DNA of 64,000 nucleotides from the NCBI GenBank assembly GCA_032871835.1, contig CM065300.1, positions 8,451,768-8,515,767 of the forward strand. The letters are read 5' to 3'. This stretch comes from Dipteronia dyeriana. Taxonomy: Eukaryota > Streptophyta > Magnoliopsida > Sapindales > Sapindaceae. A program made the position numbers and the translations under genes. The notes beneath the pieces are model-generated. The model saw nothing but the letters and a program-made list of their open reading frames with translations. It was not told the DNA's origin and searched no databases. This document shows positions 36,801-48,090 of the stretch, in pieces (position 1 is the stretch's first letter; each line of letters begins with the position of its first letter).

Positions 36801-39800
36801 TCAGTCAAGTTGCAGTTCAAATTCAAACCGACAACCAAAAAAGGAGGTTTTAAAAATCAAAAGTCAGAAGTATACCAGGCAAAAGAAAGGTCGAAAGAAG
36901 GTTTAGTACCTTGTCAATATTGACAACTGGAGCATATTTCTCAGTGTCTGTCTTTTCTTTATCGAGAAGGAAATAGACTTTAGCATCCACTTTAGAAGTT
37001 TCATGCCATGATTTCACAGCTACTTCCATAGTCTCAACAAGAAAGGAAACGACGTCTTTCCAACATTCTTCAGATCCATACTTCTCAGACTGCAAAGGGG
37101 AAGACCAACTTAATCCTACTTAATCCTACTTATTGAAAAGGCTGAAAAAACTTTTGAATGTAAAACTGCATTATACAGTTCAGAGAATCAGCAGACCTGT
37201 AATAAGAGATGGATATATGGCAAAATAGAACATCCACACAAAAAAATGCAAATTGAACTTATTTACTTATTATAATAACACACTCAGAAGATATGTGTTT
37301 TACACACATGCACACACATAGAGAGGAGATTGAACCTTAATATATATACAGATTCCAATGGGACATAGGCTCAAGTATACTAAAAAAAAGAGACGATTCT
37401 GGGCTCTAGAAACTATATTCACCATTTCAGATTTCAAAGCATCCAAGTGCTTTGCCATATCAACATTGGATCTCAAGATCTCAACTTCATGAGCTCGCTT
37501 TTTGTCTTTTGCCAGCTGGGAAATTCTCTTGATTTTTCTTGACACTTCTGCACTCTGTGGATTATATTGCAAAGCTGTCTGAAACACACTTAAGGCCTAC
37601 AACATGTGAACAAAAATATTACAAGTAGAAAACAATTTCACGTGTTCTTGTCTAGAAAATCTCAAATAAAATGAAATGGAAAAGGAGATCAAATATACAT
37701 CATCATATCGCTCCATGGCCTCCAGTATGCATCCTTTTCTGAAATACCCCTGAAGGTGCATCCAAATGATACTTGTTACGCAAAATCCCAATAAAATAAA
37801 AGAAAGTAACATAAATGAAGAGAGATATCAAAAAAAACAAGCACCTTTTCCCACTGGGGATTCAATGTAATTGTTGTCTCCGCATCAGACAGTGCTTTGT
37901 TAAGCTTAACCAGATTTAGAAATGCTGCAGCACGGTTGCTGGTCAACGGTAAAACAAGATAACAGTGAACATACGTTAGTAAATACCCTGTACAAATGTG
38001 CAGCCACCTATATGAGAAGGGAACTATTTTCGATAGGTTAATCAGCGAAACTAAAGCAGTCAAATTCACACGGATGCGCACACCCAAAAAAAGTTGATAA
38101 TGTCCATAAACCAAGTCGTTAGAAACATTAAGCATCAAGTAATATATAGAGTGCGAACTTGTGCAGGGTGTGTACTTCAGACCATATCAAGATTCAACAT
38201 AAGATATTCATGAACTCAAAATCGCTGATTTTGTAGAGCGTCAAGTCATACATGCAGGTAATATTAAAAATTATTATTTCCAATAAAAAATATTAAAAAT
38301 TATTACTCCCAAAACGCTACTAACATTGGGTACTTCGAAGTGTTTCTTTTTCTTTACTTTTTTTAATAACTACTTCTGAGATTGATCTTTTTCCTACTAT
38401 ACTATTCCCCTTAAAACATTTAGGTGCATCCAAAATTTGATTAGAAATGGAAACTAACGCTATTATGTTATCAGAGAAACGAGGAATAGGCATAAAAGAA
38501 CTTTCCAAATTAACAAGCAAAAATATGAGTACATATCAAGATTCTCAGCTTAGTAGACTCAAATATCACATGTAAACATAGGTAGCTCATTAGCTGTAAC
38601 ATAAACAGGTACACTAAACTTTATAAGGCAGGAATTTTGTATGGAATGCCGCCTAAACTCATTCCATGACCCATCTTCAGATACACCTCTGCTCTGAGGA
38701 CACGCTAAACTTTATGAGGGATCTATGGAACCCAAATTATACCGCAACAGAAATTTCAGTTTCAAACACCTTCATCTCATCCATCACTCAAGGTTTAAAA
38801 GGCTTAAAGGTGATGCAAGACGAGGCGGTCATGACTCGGGAGGCGAAGCGGTCGAGGCAGCCACCTCAAAAATAAAATTAATATATATACTAAATAGAAA
38901 ACGATCCATAACATTTAATAAGTGAGTCATAATCAACATTACTAACATAAAAATCCCACACAAATGAAACATAACAAAAAAAAAAAAAACATGTCATCCT
39001 AATGGACCGATGGTAAATACTATATATTGAAAAGGCTATCATCTATGTCTATTTTAGGGTTTAGAGAACTAAAGGTTGAAAGTCAGCACTTTCTTTTTGG
39101 ACAGAAAGTGCCAACTTTCTGCCATATATATAAGGCAGTTTTTTTTATAAAAAAAAAAATTGCCATTCACCTCAAGGCGAGGCGACCTTCTCAATCTTTT
39201 AAGGCAGCCATGCCTCATTTGAAGGCTAGGGGAAGGGGGGGGCGCCTCAGATCACCTTTTTAAACATGCCGTCGCTCCCAGAGAGATCAATCTATTTTTA
39301 AAACTCAATTATGATTTGCTGAGACATAGATATCCATGGTGACAAAAGGCTAACATGAGGCAAAATGACAAATTGAAAGAGTAAAGGCTGTATAGTACTG
39401 AAGTATTATGAAAATGAATCCACCGATTAAAACCATAACTAACCTTAAGTTTTATAGCAATTGAATAGAAGGCGTAGTAAAATGAAATTTCATACTGATT
39501 CTTCAAAAGAACCAATCATGACAATTAATATTATGCAACTGCAAACCAGAAAATGTGGCTTTTCTATTTGACAAGTTCCAAGAATATCACAAAAGGCTTT
39601 GAAAAGCATTTCAGTCCCCAACAAATTCTCAAACACTAACAAGCATTTCAGAAAATGAAACATGAAGACAAAACCCAATTAAAAGACGAACTTCAAATTA
39701 GAAAAAAGAAAAAAGAAATTTAAGTTGAATTTCAAATAAATTGAAACCGATGTAATCACTCAAACAAACCATTCCAATACCAAATCAAATTGCATTTTGA

Positions 39801-39992
39801 AAATACATTAAAAACCAAAAAACCAAAAAAAAAAAATGCAAAGTACCTGTAAAGGGTTGGATTAGAAGGGTCTTGTTTGATAGCTTGAGTGTAAAGAGCA
39901 GCTGCTTTGAGGTAGTTTCCCGCCTTGAAGAACTCGTTACCTTTATCTTTCAATGACATCTCCACCGTGGATCCTGCCTCTGCATCAGCCAT
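33890..39992 (-). CDS. TPR3: TPR carboxylate-clamp co-chaperone (TPR3-like)
   Basis: Eight exons on the - strand: 39992-39847, 37938-37845, 37749-37699, 37596-37423, 37089-36910, 36696-36577, 34721-34588, 33947-33890; phases agree, 318 aa. Residues about 12-113 form three TPR motifs (KDKGNEFFKAGNYLKAAALY onward). All five carboxylate-clamp positions are present: K15, N19, N50, K80 and R84. These residues bind the C-terminal EEVD of Hsp90/Hsp70 in other TPR proteins, so a cytosolic co-chaperone role is likely. The remaining two thirds is a conserved plant-specific region (EECWKDVVSFLVETMEVAVK; SRKWKHGQHDGFFVQFESP) that I match from memory to Arabidopsis At1g04190/TPR3. Introns 1 and 6 each carry a related hAT insertion. 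An in-frame TTG two codons upstream is ignored in favour of the ATG. Confidence 0.94.
35318..36216. mobile_element. hAT non-autonomous element in TPR gene intron 6
   Basis: 899 bp beginning caaggttttaaaaggc and ending gccttttaaaaccatg, flanked by a perfect 8-bp duplication gttagtgg (35310-35317, 36217-36224). The subterminal regions are dense in gcctcgaggcg and cctcaagg motifs in opposed orientation. AT-rich, non-coding centre. It lies in the intron between exons 36696-36577 and 34721-34588 and leaves the splice sites intact. Confidence 0.9.
38789..39268. mobile_element. Related hAT element in TPR gene intron 1
   Basis: 480 bp beginning caaggtttaaaaggc and ending acctttttaaacatg, with the same subterminal gaggcg motifs as the element at 35318-36216. 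The flanks ccatcact (38781-38788) and ccgtcgct (39269-39276) differ at two sites, both G/A, as expected from decay of CpG in an old target duplication. Confidence 0.75.
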
Positions 39993-40314
39993 ACCCAAAT
40001 TTCAGATTTTTTTTCAAGCGAACAAGACAGCAGCGACTTATGTTTTCTGGTTTTTTTTTTTTTTGTTGTGTTGCTAGGGTTTATAGGAGATCTCTGTGTT
40101 ATCAGTGTTTTTACTTTTGTTTGAGGTTTCTAGCTTGTACTAAGTACTAATAATTACAGACTACTGGTTCCAAGCTTGGTGAGTTAGACTTGTGATTTGG
40201 TTCGAGCCGGTCTGAGCAATTATCCGGTGTATTTAGCCCTATATTTGCAGTGATCATCTATTGATCTCCCCAAACAAACAGCAATCTTGACCGTTTATTC
40301 CAGAAATATGTTAT
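39993..40314 (-). promoter_or_regulatory. Proximal upstream region of the TPR gene
   Basis: About 320 bp between the TPR start codon and the foldback element. Contains a long A-run on the - strand (opposite T-run at 40051-40064). I could not pick a TATA box with confidence. Confidence 0.4.
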
Positions 40315-40323
40315 TTCCAGATT

Positions 40324-41444
40324 GGGTATTAATGTATTATCGCTAAAGTCCTATTTTGTAAGGAACTGTGAACTTTTTAAACGTTTTGGTCGTATTAGTT
40401 ACTTTAGTTCTTTATTTTTTAAAATACATAACTTTAGTTTATTCGACTAAAAATTAACGATCAACTATAACAGAACGAATAAAAATACTATTTTACCCTT
40501 ATTGTTATTTTTAAAATTTTATCTTTTAATCCTTCCAATTTCAATAATAGCTAGTTAACCCTTGAAAAAAAAAAAAACACACAGACACAAGCTTTAGCCA
40601 ACTGAGCAACATTAGCTCATTGATGGAGATTTGTTGATTTAAATGTTTTTATGGCTATAGAATTTGTTTAAACTAATTTAAATCAATTTATATAATTAAA
40701 AATAAACTCATTTATATATATATATATATCAAAAATATATTATTTCAATTTGATTAAAAAAACCCCTGAAAATCAATACCTATAAATTGAAAAGGGAAAA
40801 AAATCAACAGAAATAAAAAAAAAAAAAAACTCATATTTGTATCATTTAAAATAAACTCATATATAAAAAAATCCAAAAAAGAAAGAAAAAAATTACGGGC
40901 TTTGATTTTTCGGATTTTCCGAGTTTCCTTTTGTTTTCTTATTTTCCTTTTTATTTTCATAAATATGTTTTTATATATTTTTATTAAATATGAGTTTATT
41001 TTCAATTATATATATGAGTTTATTTTAAATTATTTAAATAGATTTAAATTAGTTTAAACAAATTATATAACTATATATATATATATATATACATTTAAAT
41101 CAACAAATCTTTAACAATAAACTAATATAGTTTAGCTGGATAAAGCTTTTGTTCGGTTGACCGTTGACCATGGTTCAAACCCTAATGGAGGCATTTTAAT
41201 CTTTTTTTCAAGGGTTGAGAAGCTATTATTGAAACTATAGGGGCTAAAAGATAAAATTTTAAAAATAACAATAAGGGTAAAATCATACTTTTACTTATTC
41301 TGTTATAGTTGACCGTTAGTTTTTGGTCAGATAGACTAAAGTGATGTATTTTGAAAAAACAATGGACTAAAGTGACTAATATGGTAAAAACGTTTAAAAA
41401 TGTGACAATTCCTTAAAAAGTAGGGACTTTAGTGATAATACCCC
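40324..41444. mobile_element. Long-arm foldback MULE-like element
   Basis: The two ends are long inverted repeats: gggtattaatgtattatcgctaaagtc at the left pairs with ctttagtgataatacccc at the right, and pairing continues through most of each half (arms of roughly 450-500 bp). The flanks ttccagatt (40315-40323) and ttccatatt (41445-41453) match at 8 of 9 bases, the length of a Mutator-like target duplication. No transposase frame. The right arm holds a tRNA-like stretch (tagctggataaagc, then ggttcaaaccc at 41173-41183). Confidence 0.8.
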
Positions 41445-41453
41445 TTCCATATT

Positions 41454-43018
41454 TAACAATTTTCAGACCTAGTTTGGGAATGCTTCCTAAACTCTTTTGG
41501 GTTTGAATGATTCTAGGGTTTTTGATTAAAATTATAGAAAGTGTTTTTGATCATTTTTTACTTCCTCCCATTGCAGTTTTGAAAAACTCTAGGGAAGCAA
41601 TAATGAAATCGTGAAGGAGTTCAAGGATTAATGATCTGTTACCAAACTTCCTATCTTATTCCTTGTCTTTTATGAAATTTACCAAAATAACAAACATATC
41701 TCACTCCTCACTTGAATCCCATCTCTTTCTCTCTCCTTCGTTCTTCATCATCGAGTCTCTCTCTCTCCACAACACAAAATAATCTTTATCACCCAAAATC
41801 CAACATCTACATCAGAGTATCACACTAACAATCTTTCATCATTAACACTATCAACACAAAAAAAAAGTCCAACTGGATTTAGTTTTTTTTTCCCCTTGAT
41901 TAATAGAAAAATCAATCATTAATCCATCTGGTCGAATATCGTAAACATTCAACTACAACTTGTGGAAAAAAGATCGTGAAGTGGGGTAAAATGATGTTGT
42001 TTGGCATTATCATAAATCAACATGATTCTCGAAGAAAAAATAATATAAAATAAGTGGATGAATATTCTATACAATTGTAAGAAATTTTCTCACATATTTT
42101 TCTACTAATGAATCTTAAATATTCATTTATCATTTCTAGTCATTTTACACAGTCACAACATATTAAAATTGTTTTTAGTTTTCATAGCATTTTAAAATAT
42201 CAGTTTACCAAACACTCAGGTGATTCTTTCCATAGTAAATCCAAAAGCAATTCCCCTTACAGCACATCAATGTCAAACTAAGCCTCGATCAGGTAACTTT
42301 CAAGCCCCAAAATCGTTAATATGGGCCATGCTATGCTATTTTTAATGGACCTAGTCCAAAATTGGTTCAAAGATTGTTGTTTCGATTACCAACCGATTTA
42401 ACCGAACTTGGCGAGTTTACTCGACTCTAAGAGCATGATCGGACCGGTTTCAAATTGATTTCCATAATATGCTTTTCCAAGTTACATATTTAAAGGTAGG
42501 TTTGAGTTTGTATTCTCATTTTTCCAACCTAAGGTTTGGATTTGTTGAGTGATTTGATGCTCTTAAGTGTTATGTGTTCTTCCATTCTTATTTTTTTCGA
42601 AACATGTAATGTAACGTATATGTATTTACTTGTTTGATAGTTTGATTTGTGTTTTTTAAGGAACAAGTTGTGATGTTCGCAAGGTGTTCAAATAACTGTC
42701 TCACTGAAAATTTGTTGTAGTTTTGTTATACGATGCTTTACATTCTACGATTATTATTACTATGTTGTTATCCTAAAATTTTGTATACAAATTAAACACA
42801 CAAATTCAACTTTTGTTGATCTTCAATGAATGTCAATCAGTAGCGTTCCCTAGCTAGAATTCTTCTTGACTAACTGGTTACTGTTATTGGAATTTTGTCT
42901 CGTTTTGTTTCTTATGCTGTGAATGTTTGTGAAGAGACTAGAGAATTTACTTCTTGTAGGATTTTTAAAGTTTTTTGTATTTAAAATTTATTTATATGTA
43001 CTCTTATATTAGGAATGT
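41454..43018. other. Intergenic; possible hAT remnant
   Basis: No gene. The ends acctagtttgggaatgc (about 41467) and tgtcaaactaagcc (about 42274-42287) are weakly inverted and may bound an old TIR element; no target duplication was recognised. A CT-rich stretch at 41700-41770 looks leader-like but no coding exon follows. Confidence 0.4.
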
Positions 43019-43058
43019 GATGGATGATTTGGTCGACTCAAATCAACCAACAAAGACT

Positions 43059-43769
43059 TGTTATGCTATCTAAAACCTGCAAGAAACTCTTACAACTAAC
43101 AAGAACAGAGTGTAAAAGTGCCACAAGAAATATATAACAAAACAGTGAAGAAGCAAATTTGCAAGAAACGAAACATATAAGAAAGCAGAAGAAAAAGAAA
43201 GAATAGAAACCTATAAGTTTTATCGTGGTTCAACCACAAAAGGTCTTACATCCACATTGAGCCTGACCGAGAGACTCACTCTACTATATGAGTATTTGTT
43301 ACAAGCCAAAAGCTACACATGATTCAATATGATAAAACCCTAAAAAAAAGCCTAGAAACCCAAGGTACAACACTCAACCAATCATGACCTAATTACACAA
43401 ATTAAGCCTCAGATCACACACCCATAATCTTTCAAAGTTTATATCAACAAAATCACAACCAATAGAATTACAACATACAAATCTATCTTTTTATCTCTTA
43501 ACACTCTCGTAAATTCAAAGTAGGGAAGTCGGATATTCAAGATGAATATCAAGAACACCAAGAACAATTACAGAGAAAAAGCTATATGAGAGAATGAATG
43601 AAAACCTAGAAATCATAAAAGTGGTGGTTCTCTCTCCATAATTACAATATATATATAGCTTTATTTGACCGACTCTAGCTCAATCAATTGTAACCAACCA
43701 TTTGTTGTCATGTCACCAAGAGAATCCTGACTTAGCATTATCATGTTGTATTTGTTAGGCTAAAACACA
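43059..43769 (-). mobile_element. LTR-like sequence, - strand (tentative)
   Basis: Read on the - strand it starts tgttttagcctaacaaatac, has a TATA-like tatatatattg near 43660, then an R/U5-like region ending gcataaca. The motif tttatcgtggttcaaccac is common in copia LTRs. I found no target duplication, PBS or partner LTR. Confidence 0.35.
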
Positions 43770-44680
43770 CTGTTTGAGTAAATGACGACAATCTGAAGTG
43801 GGAACATTATAACTTGGCTTCTACTGGCTTCAACCCTTCTCATCATTGGGTTTATAGAATGGGCTCGATAAATGGGCCTCCCGATGAATTAAATGGACTA
43901 AACATACCGTTGAATGAGAGTATATTTAGGGGAAGATTTGATAATATTGAGGTTTTAAGTGTTTGGTTGTCATCATATTTAAACCCATAGCATCACATCA
44001 CACTTTTGATCAATATGAACCTTTTGTGTCCTAAGTTTTGTTTATATTTTCCGTTGAGAACAATGATTTGAGTATCCTTAATTTGCTTCATTTTAGTTTA
44101 TATTTGTAATTTTGAGAGGGATTTGTCGAGCTAGGGTTAAGAAGGGCTGAGAGAGAGAGAATTTGCAAAGAGAGAGAGAGAGAATTTATTTGACTAGTTT
44201 ATAGGTTTCATAATGAAGATGAAGAGATTTTTTAAGTTTTTTTTTATTAGGTAGAGATCCACCATCAATGTCATGTGATGGAAGGTGGAGATCCAGGATC
44301 TCGATTTCCACCTAATAAAAAAAATTCTTTAAATTTAATTTGTTTAATTTTTTTTTTAGATAGAGATCTAGATTGGATCTTCACATTTTTAATTTATTTT
44401 TTATTATTATATATATATATATATCTATTTATTTATGGGTTTGAAGATAAAAATATCTTTAGAATCATTTAATTTGATTAACGGTTGACTCACATGAACA
44501 CGAAATTTAATATTTTAGAAAATATAGAGACCAATCAAGCGAAAAACCAATTAGTACGTACAAACCAAATAATTCAAAAACTATAGGGACTCAGATGATT
44601 TAAAAGATGTAATCACTATTTTAAAAATACAATTTAATTTATTAGAAATAAAAAAAAAAACTTTTTAAAAAGAATAGTAA
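43770..44680. other. Intergenic, no gene seen
   Basis: AT-rich spacer with ga-repeats at about 44148-44185. A small palindromic region around 44245-44325 (ggtagagatcc ... ggtggagatcc) may be a decayed MITE. Confidence 0.5.
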
Positions 44681-44684
44681 TAAT

Positions 44685-45000
44685 ATCTCCACCAACATCG
44701 CAAATCTCTCTACCAAAATCGCTCTCCTCCACACACAAGCTTCACCGATTTCCTTTTGCCGCCGGCAAGCAGCTCTCCGTCTCTGACCAACCCCAGTTGT
44801 ATTGCTCCACTCACCAAACCCTTCACCTTCACCGCCACCGCCAATTCGTGTAAAACCATCTCCAAGCCACAGATCCACAGATCCGCTCTTTATCGTTTTG
44901 GACGACGACAAGCCAAGTGGCTTGGTTTTTGATCGGAGTCGAATCCAGCCTCACACCTGTGCTTGGAGCTAGCTTCCTTCTTCTTTGGAGTCGCCGGAGT
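44685..45000 (+). other. Candidate 5' leader exon of the RPC9 gene
   Basis: A stretch clearly richer in C and CT-type motifs than its surroundings, lacking a conserved frame, about 450 bp before the RPC9 start. It resembles a plant 5' UTR exon. The donor site is not certain; a good acceptor (gtactttcag) at 45420 would join it to the exon carrying the start codon. Confidence 0.35.
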
Positions 45001-45445
45001 ACAGTTAGCTTCCTGTTTCAATTCCTCAGTTTCATTTATATGCAATTTGTGATTGTTTTGGATTTTAGGGATAAATTGATAAATTTATTATTTTGGAAAT
45101 CATTGAATCCAGATTCTAACCCTAATAGGGAAGATGATTCAGGTCATTTTCATGGAATTCAGATTCCATGGAATAAGTATTCCATGATTAATTAGTGAAA
45201 ACAAACAATGGAATCATGATTCCCTTTTCCTTTCCCACCCCATTTCTGTTAACCAAACATAGCCTTAATTTATCTTTTCAGATAGCTGATGCTATTTTGT
45301 AGATGAGTTCAGCCTTTAATTTTCAATTGCTTATTTTTATTTGGGTTTGCTATAGGCAAGCTGAAATTAGAAACTGGTGGACACCTTCTTGTGTATATTG
45401 AAGGAGTATAGTACTTTCAGTTACTAAGACGCAATCACTTCCGAT

Positions 45446-46960
45446 ATGAAGATGTATGTAATTGCAATTTATTGATTCAGTGTTTTGTTCATGTTGCTTT
45501 CAGTTTCCGTAACAGGCTCCTTTTTTGTAGATGAATAGAGACTCTACGACTACAATAACCTTTTTGTTCGATTTATTTGATGATGTTTCATAATTATCAT
45601 GCAATTGAACAGCTTGTGTGTTTCGCAGATTAGAAGCCAATGCTGGTGCACTGACCAATTTTGAAGTACTTGATTTTTTACGATCTAGAGGGGCTTCAAA
45701 GGACGCTACACGAGTTCTTGCTCAAATAGCACAATCAGAATTCAAGGTTAGATTTTCATTTGACTAGTCGTTTGAATAATTGAATGTCTTTATTTTTGTT
45801 TGATTTGAGTGGTAGGAATATCTGCATGTATGGCTTGTTGCAGGTTTATGATCATTTGGAGGAGAGCGTTTCTCGTAATCAAACACGACCGAAAATTAAT
45901 GAGTTTGTAGAGAAGTGTATAAGGTTCAAACTTGCAAAAGCTGAGGTGCTCAATATCATCAATGTTAGGCCATCTTCTCCAGCTGAAATATTTGCGGTAA
46001 ATCCTTTTTATCTCTCTATTAGGTGTTTTAAATTTTGCTGATTAGATCATTTAAGAGTTAACACTAATTTCAGCAATTATTTTGTGTTCCTTTCTCTTAT
46101 CAAGTATACATTTTCATGCTATAGCTTTTAGGATGTTTTCACGCTGATCTGACCATGATGTTGCTTTGGTTGAATTACTCTTTAGTTTGATAGAATCTCT
46201 TCCATTTGCCATAGTTTATATTCTTTAAAAGCCCATTAGGCTCTGAAAAGTTTTAGTGAGCAAGAGAAATTTAAGTATCAGTTTATTTTCCTTGCTCAAT
46301 ATTAGAATTCAAGTTGCACGAAATAATCGTATTGTTGCGGTGCATGCAACCATATCTTTATCGCTCTGGGTACACACTGGGGTTTGCAAGTTTTGGACAA
46401 AAATTCATTTATAGCTAGTAGGCAATGCTTGTCGCTTGAGGTTCTCTTCATTTATATGTTATATCTTTCAAATTATAATTTTCTTGTAAATCTTGAGAAT
46501 GGTGTATTTTATTCTCTATAAATATCATTCATAATTATGGTTATCTCAGTCTAGGCCACGGCATTGTGTTAACAACTTTGGGGAAGACAAATATTTTCCT
46601 AAAGACGTTTTGTAATTTTCTTCACATTTATAGTTTTTCTTTTTTTCTCTGGTCAAAGAAGTGGATTATTTGCAAGTAGATTATCCATTTGTTTCATATT
46701 TGTAGATTATAGAGCAAGCTGAGTCTCGTTTTGAGACTGAGCAACTTCAAGAATTAGTAGACTTAGTTACAGAGGTGCTTCCACCTCTCACAGACCCGGA
46801 ACCGGAAAAAACTGAAGAAGGGAATGACAAAAATAAAGAGGGAACTGCAACTGGTGAACAGGTTGATGAGGATCAACAGCAACCCGGAGAAGGAGAAATT
46901 GAAGAGGGTGGTGACATAAGTCACGTAACTGCAGATGATGAAGCCATCGATGATAGTTGA
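45446..46960 (+). CDS. RPC9: DNA-directed RNA polymerase III subunit RPC9 (CRCP/Rpc17)
   Basis: Coding exons 45446-45453, 45629-45746, 45844-45996 and 46706-46960 give 177 aa. The first exon holds only 8 coding bases (ATG-AAG-AT). Joining it to the next gives MKILEANAGALTNFEVLDFL, matching the family N-terminus. Residues 1-120 form the Rpb4/RPC9-type fold: an HRDC-like helical region including FVEKCIRFKLAKAEVLNIIN and a second helix pair ending ELVDLVTEVLPPL. RPC9 pairs with RPC8 as the stalk of RNA polymerase III and helps initiation at tRNA and 5S genes. The last 55 residues are an acidic, Glu/Asp/Gln-rich tail, probably disordered, longer than in the human protein as I recall it. A MULE-like element begins 136 bp after the stop. 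Confidence 0.93.
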
Positions 46961-47708
46961 GCGCGTATATGTTTTGACAGTTCCATTAGTGTTTTAGGCA
47001 TTGTTAGCATTATTTATTCACCCAGGAAATTTTGGAAGCTTGAGATTTTTCTATATATAAATTTGAAATGGGTTTGCTTTATTTATTTTCAATTGGGTGA
47101 ATTCCATTTTAATCCCTATAGTTTGACCTAGTAAATAAACTGTCCTCCGGTTTTGAGGATTATCTTAACAAGTACCTCTAGTTATCAAAAATCTGTATTT
47201 TGATTTATGTCGTCTAATTCTGTTAGGGTTCCGTCAGATCATTAAGGGTATAATGGTAAAAATATGGTTAAAAATAATAATTTCAATTAAAAACAACTAA
47301 AAAATGATGTTTTAAAAAATCAAATTAAAAAACTAGACATTCAACAAATAATTTCTCTCTCTATCTCTTAGAAACTCTATACCACCTTCATCAACAATCA
47401 ACATTCAACAAATCAATTAAAAACAATTAAAAAATTATTTCAAAAAAATAACGTTTTAAATCAAATTATCTCTCATGATCTCCACACAAAAAATAACATT
47501 ATCTCTCTCCTCTCTCTCCTTTCTCTCCCACAATCTCCACACCATTCTTCTTCTTCTTCCTCTCTCCCACAATCTGCACATCCACATCATTCTTCTTCTT
47601 CTTCTTCTTCTTCACCTTCTCACATATCTTCTTCTTCATTTTCGGTTTCTAGGTTTGGGTGTGGGTTTAGACGTTCAGTGGCTTAGATTAGGGTTTTGGA
47701 TTTGTTTT

Positions 47709-47715
47709 TGTGTGT

Positions 47716-47746
<31 letters not shown>

Positions 47747-47757
47747 GGGGGGGGGGG
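47709..47757. repeat. (GT)n followed by a run of 28 G
   Basis: A TG/GT repeat from about 47709 runs directly into 28 consecutive G (47730-47757). Such a tract is prone to slippage and to G-quadruplex formation; its exact length in an assembly may be unreliable. Confidence 0.9.
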
Positions 47758-47799
47758 TTGCTTTAGTGTGGTGGCCATGGTCGGAGTTTTGATTTCGAT

Positions 47800-48090
47800 T
47801 ATGGTTTAGGTTTAGTGTGGTGGTGGTTGTGGTTGTGGTTGCTTCTTATAAGGTTGTAGCTGTGATTGATTGTTTTCGATTTAAGTTTGGGTTTGGTGTG
47901 GGTTGTTGTGTGGTGGTGGTGGCGGCGGTGGTAAGATTTTGGGATGGAGATTGAATTCGATTTAGGTTTGGGTTTAGTGTGGTGGTGGTTGTGGTTGCTT
48001 CGTTTAGGGTTGTAGATGTGATTGATTGTTTTCGATTTAGGTTTGGGTTATGGTGATGGCGGCGGTGGTGGTGGCAGGATTTTGGGATGG
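47800..48090. repeat. GGT/GGTTT-type minisatellite
   Basis: Repeated blocks such as gatttaggtttgggtt, gtggtggtggttgtggtt and gattgattgttttcgattt recur in the MULE-like element, with two blocks of about 130 bp at 47860-47960 and 47985-48090 closely alike. Confidence 0.75.

Noticed and set aside
44642..44911. 89-codon frame, - strand
   Set aside because: Antisense to the C-rich probable leader of RPC9; no family match and hydrophobic Phe tail from a poly-A stretch.
45085..45270. Possible right end of a second Harbinger-like element (attccatgg motifs, aaccaaacatagcc)
   Set aside because: No left terminus or target duplication found, so not listed as an element.
47475..47792. 105-codon open frame, + strand
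   Set aside because: Made of CT-repeat, (GT)n and the G-run inside the MULE-like element; Leu-, Val- and Gly-runs reflect simple sequence.
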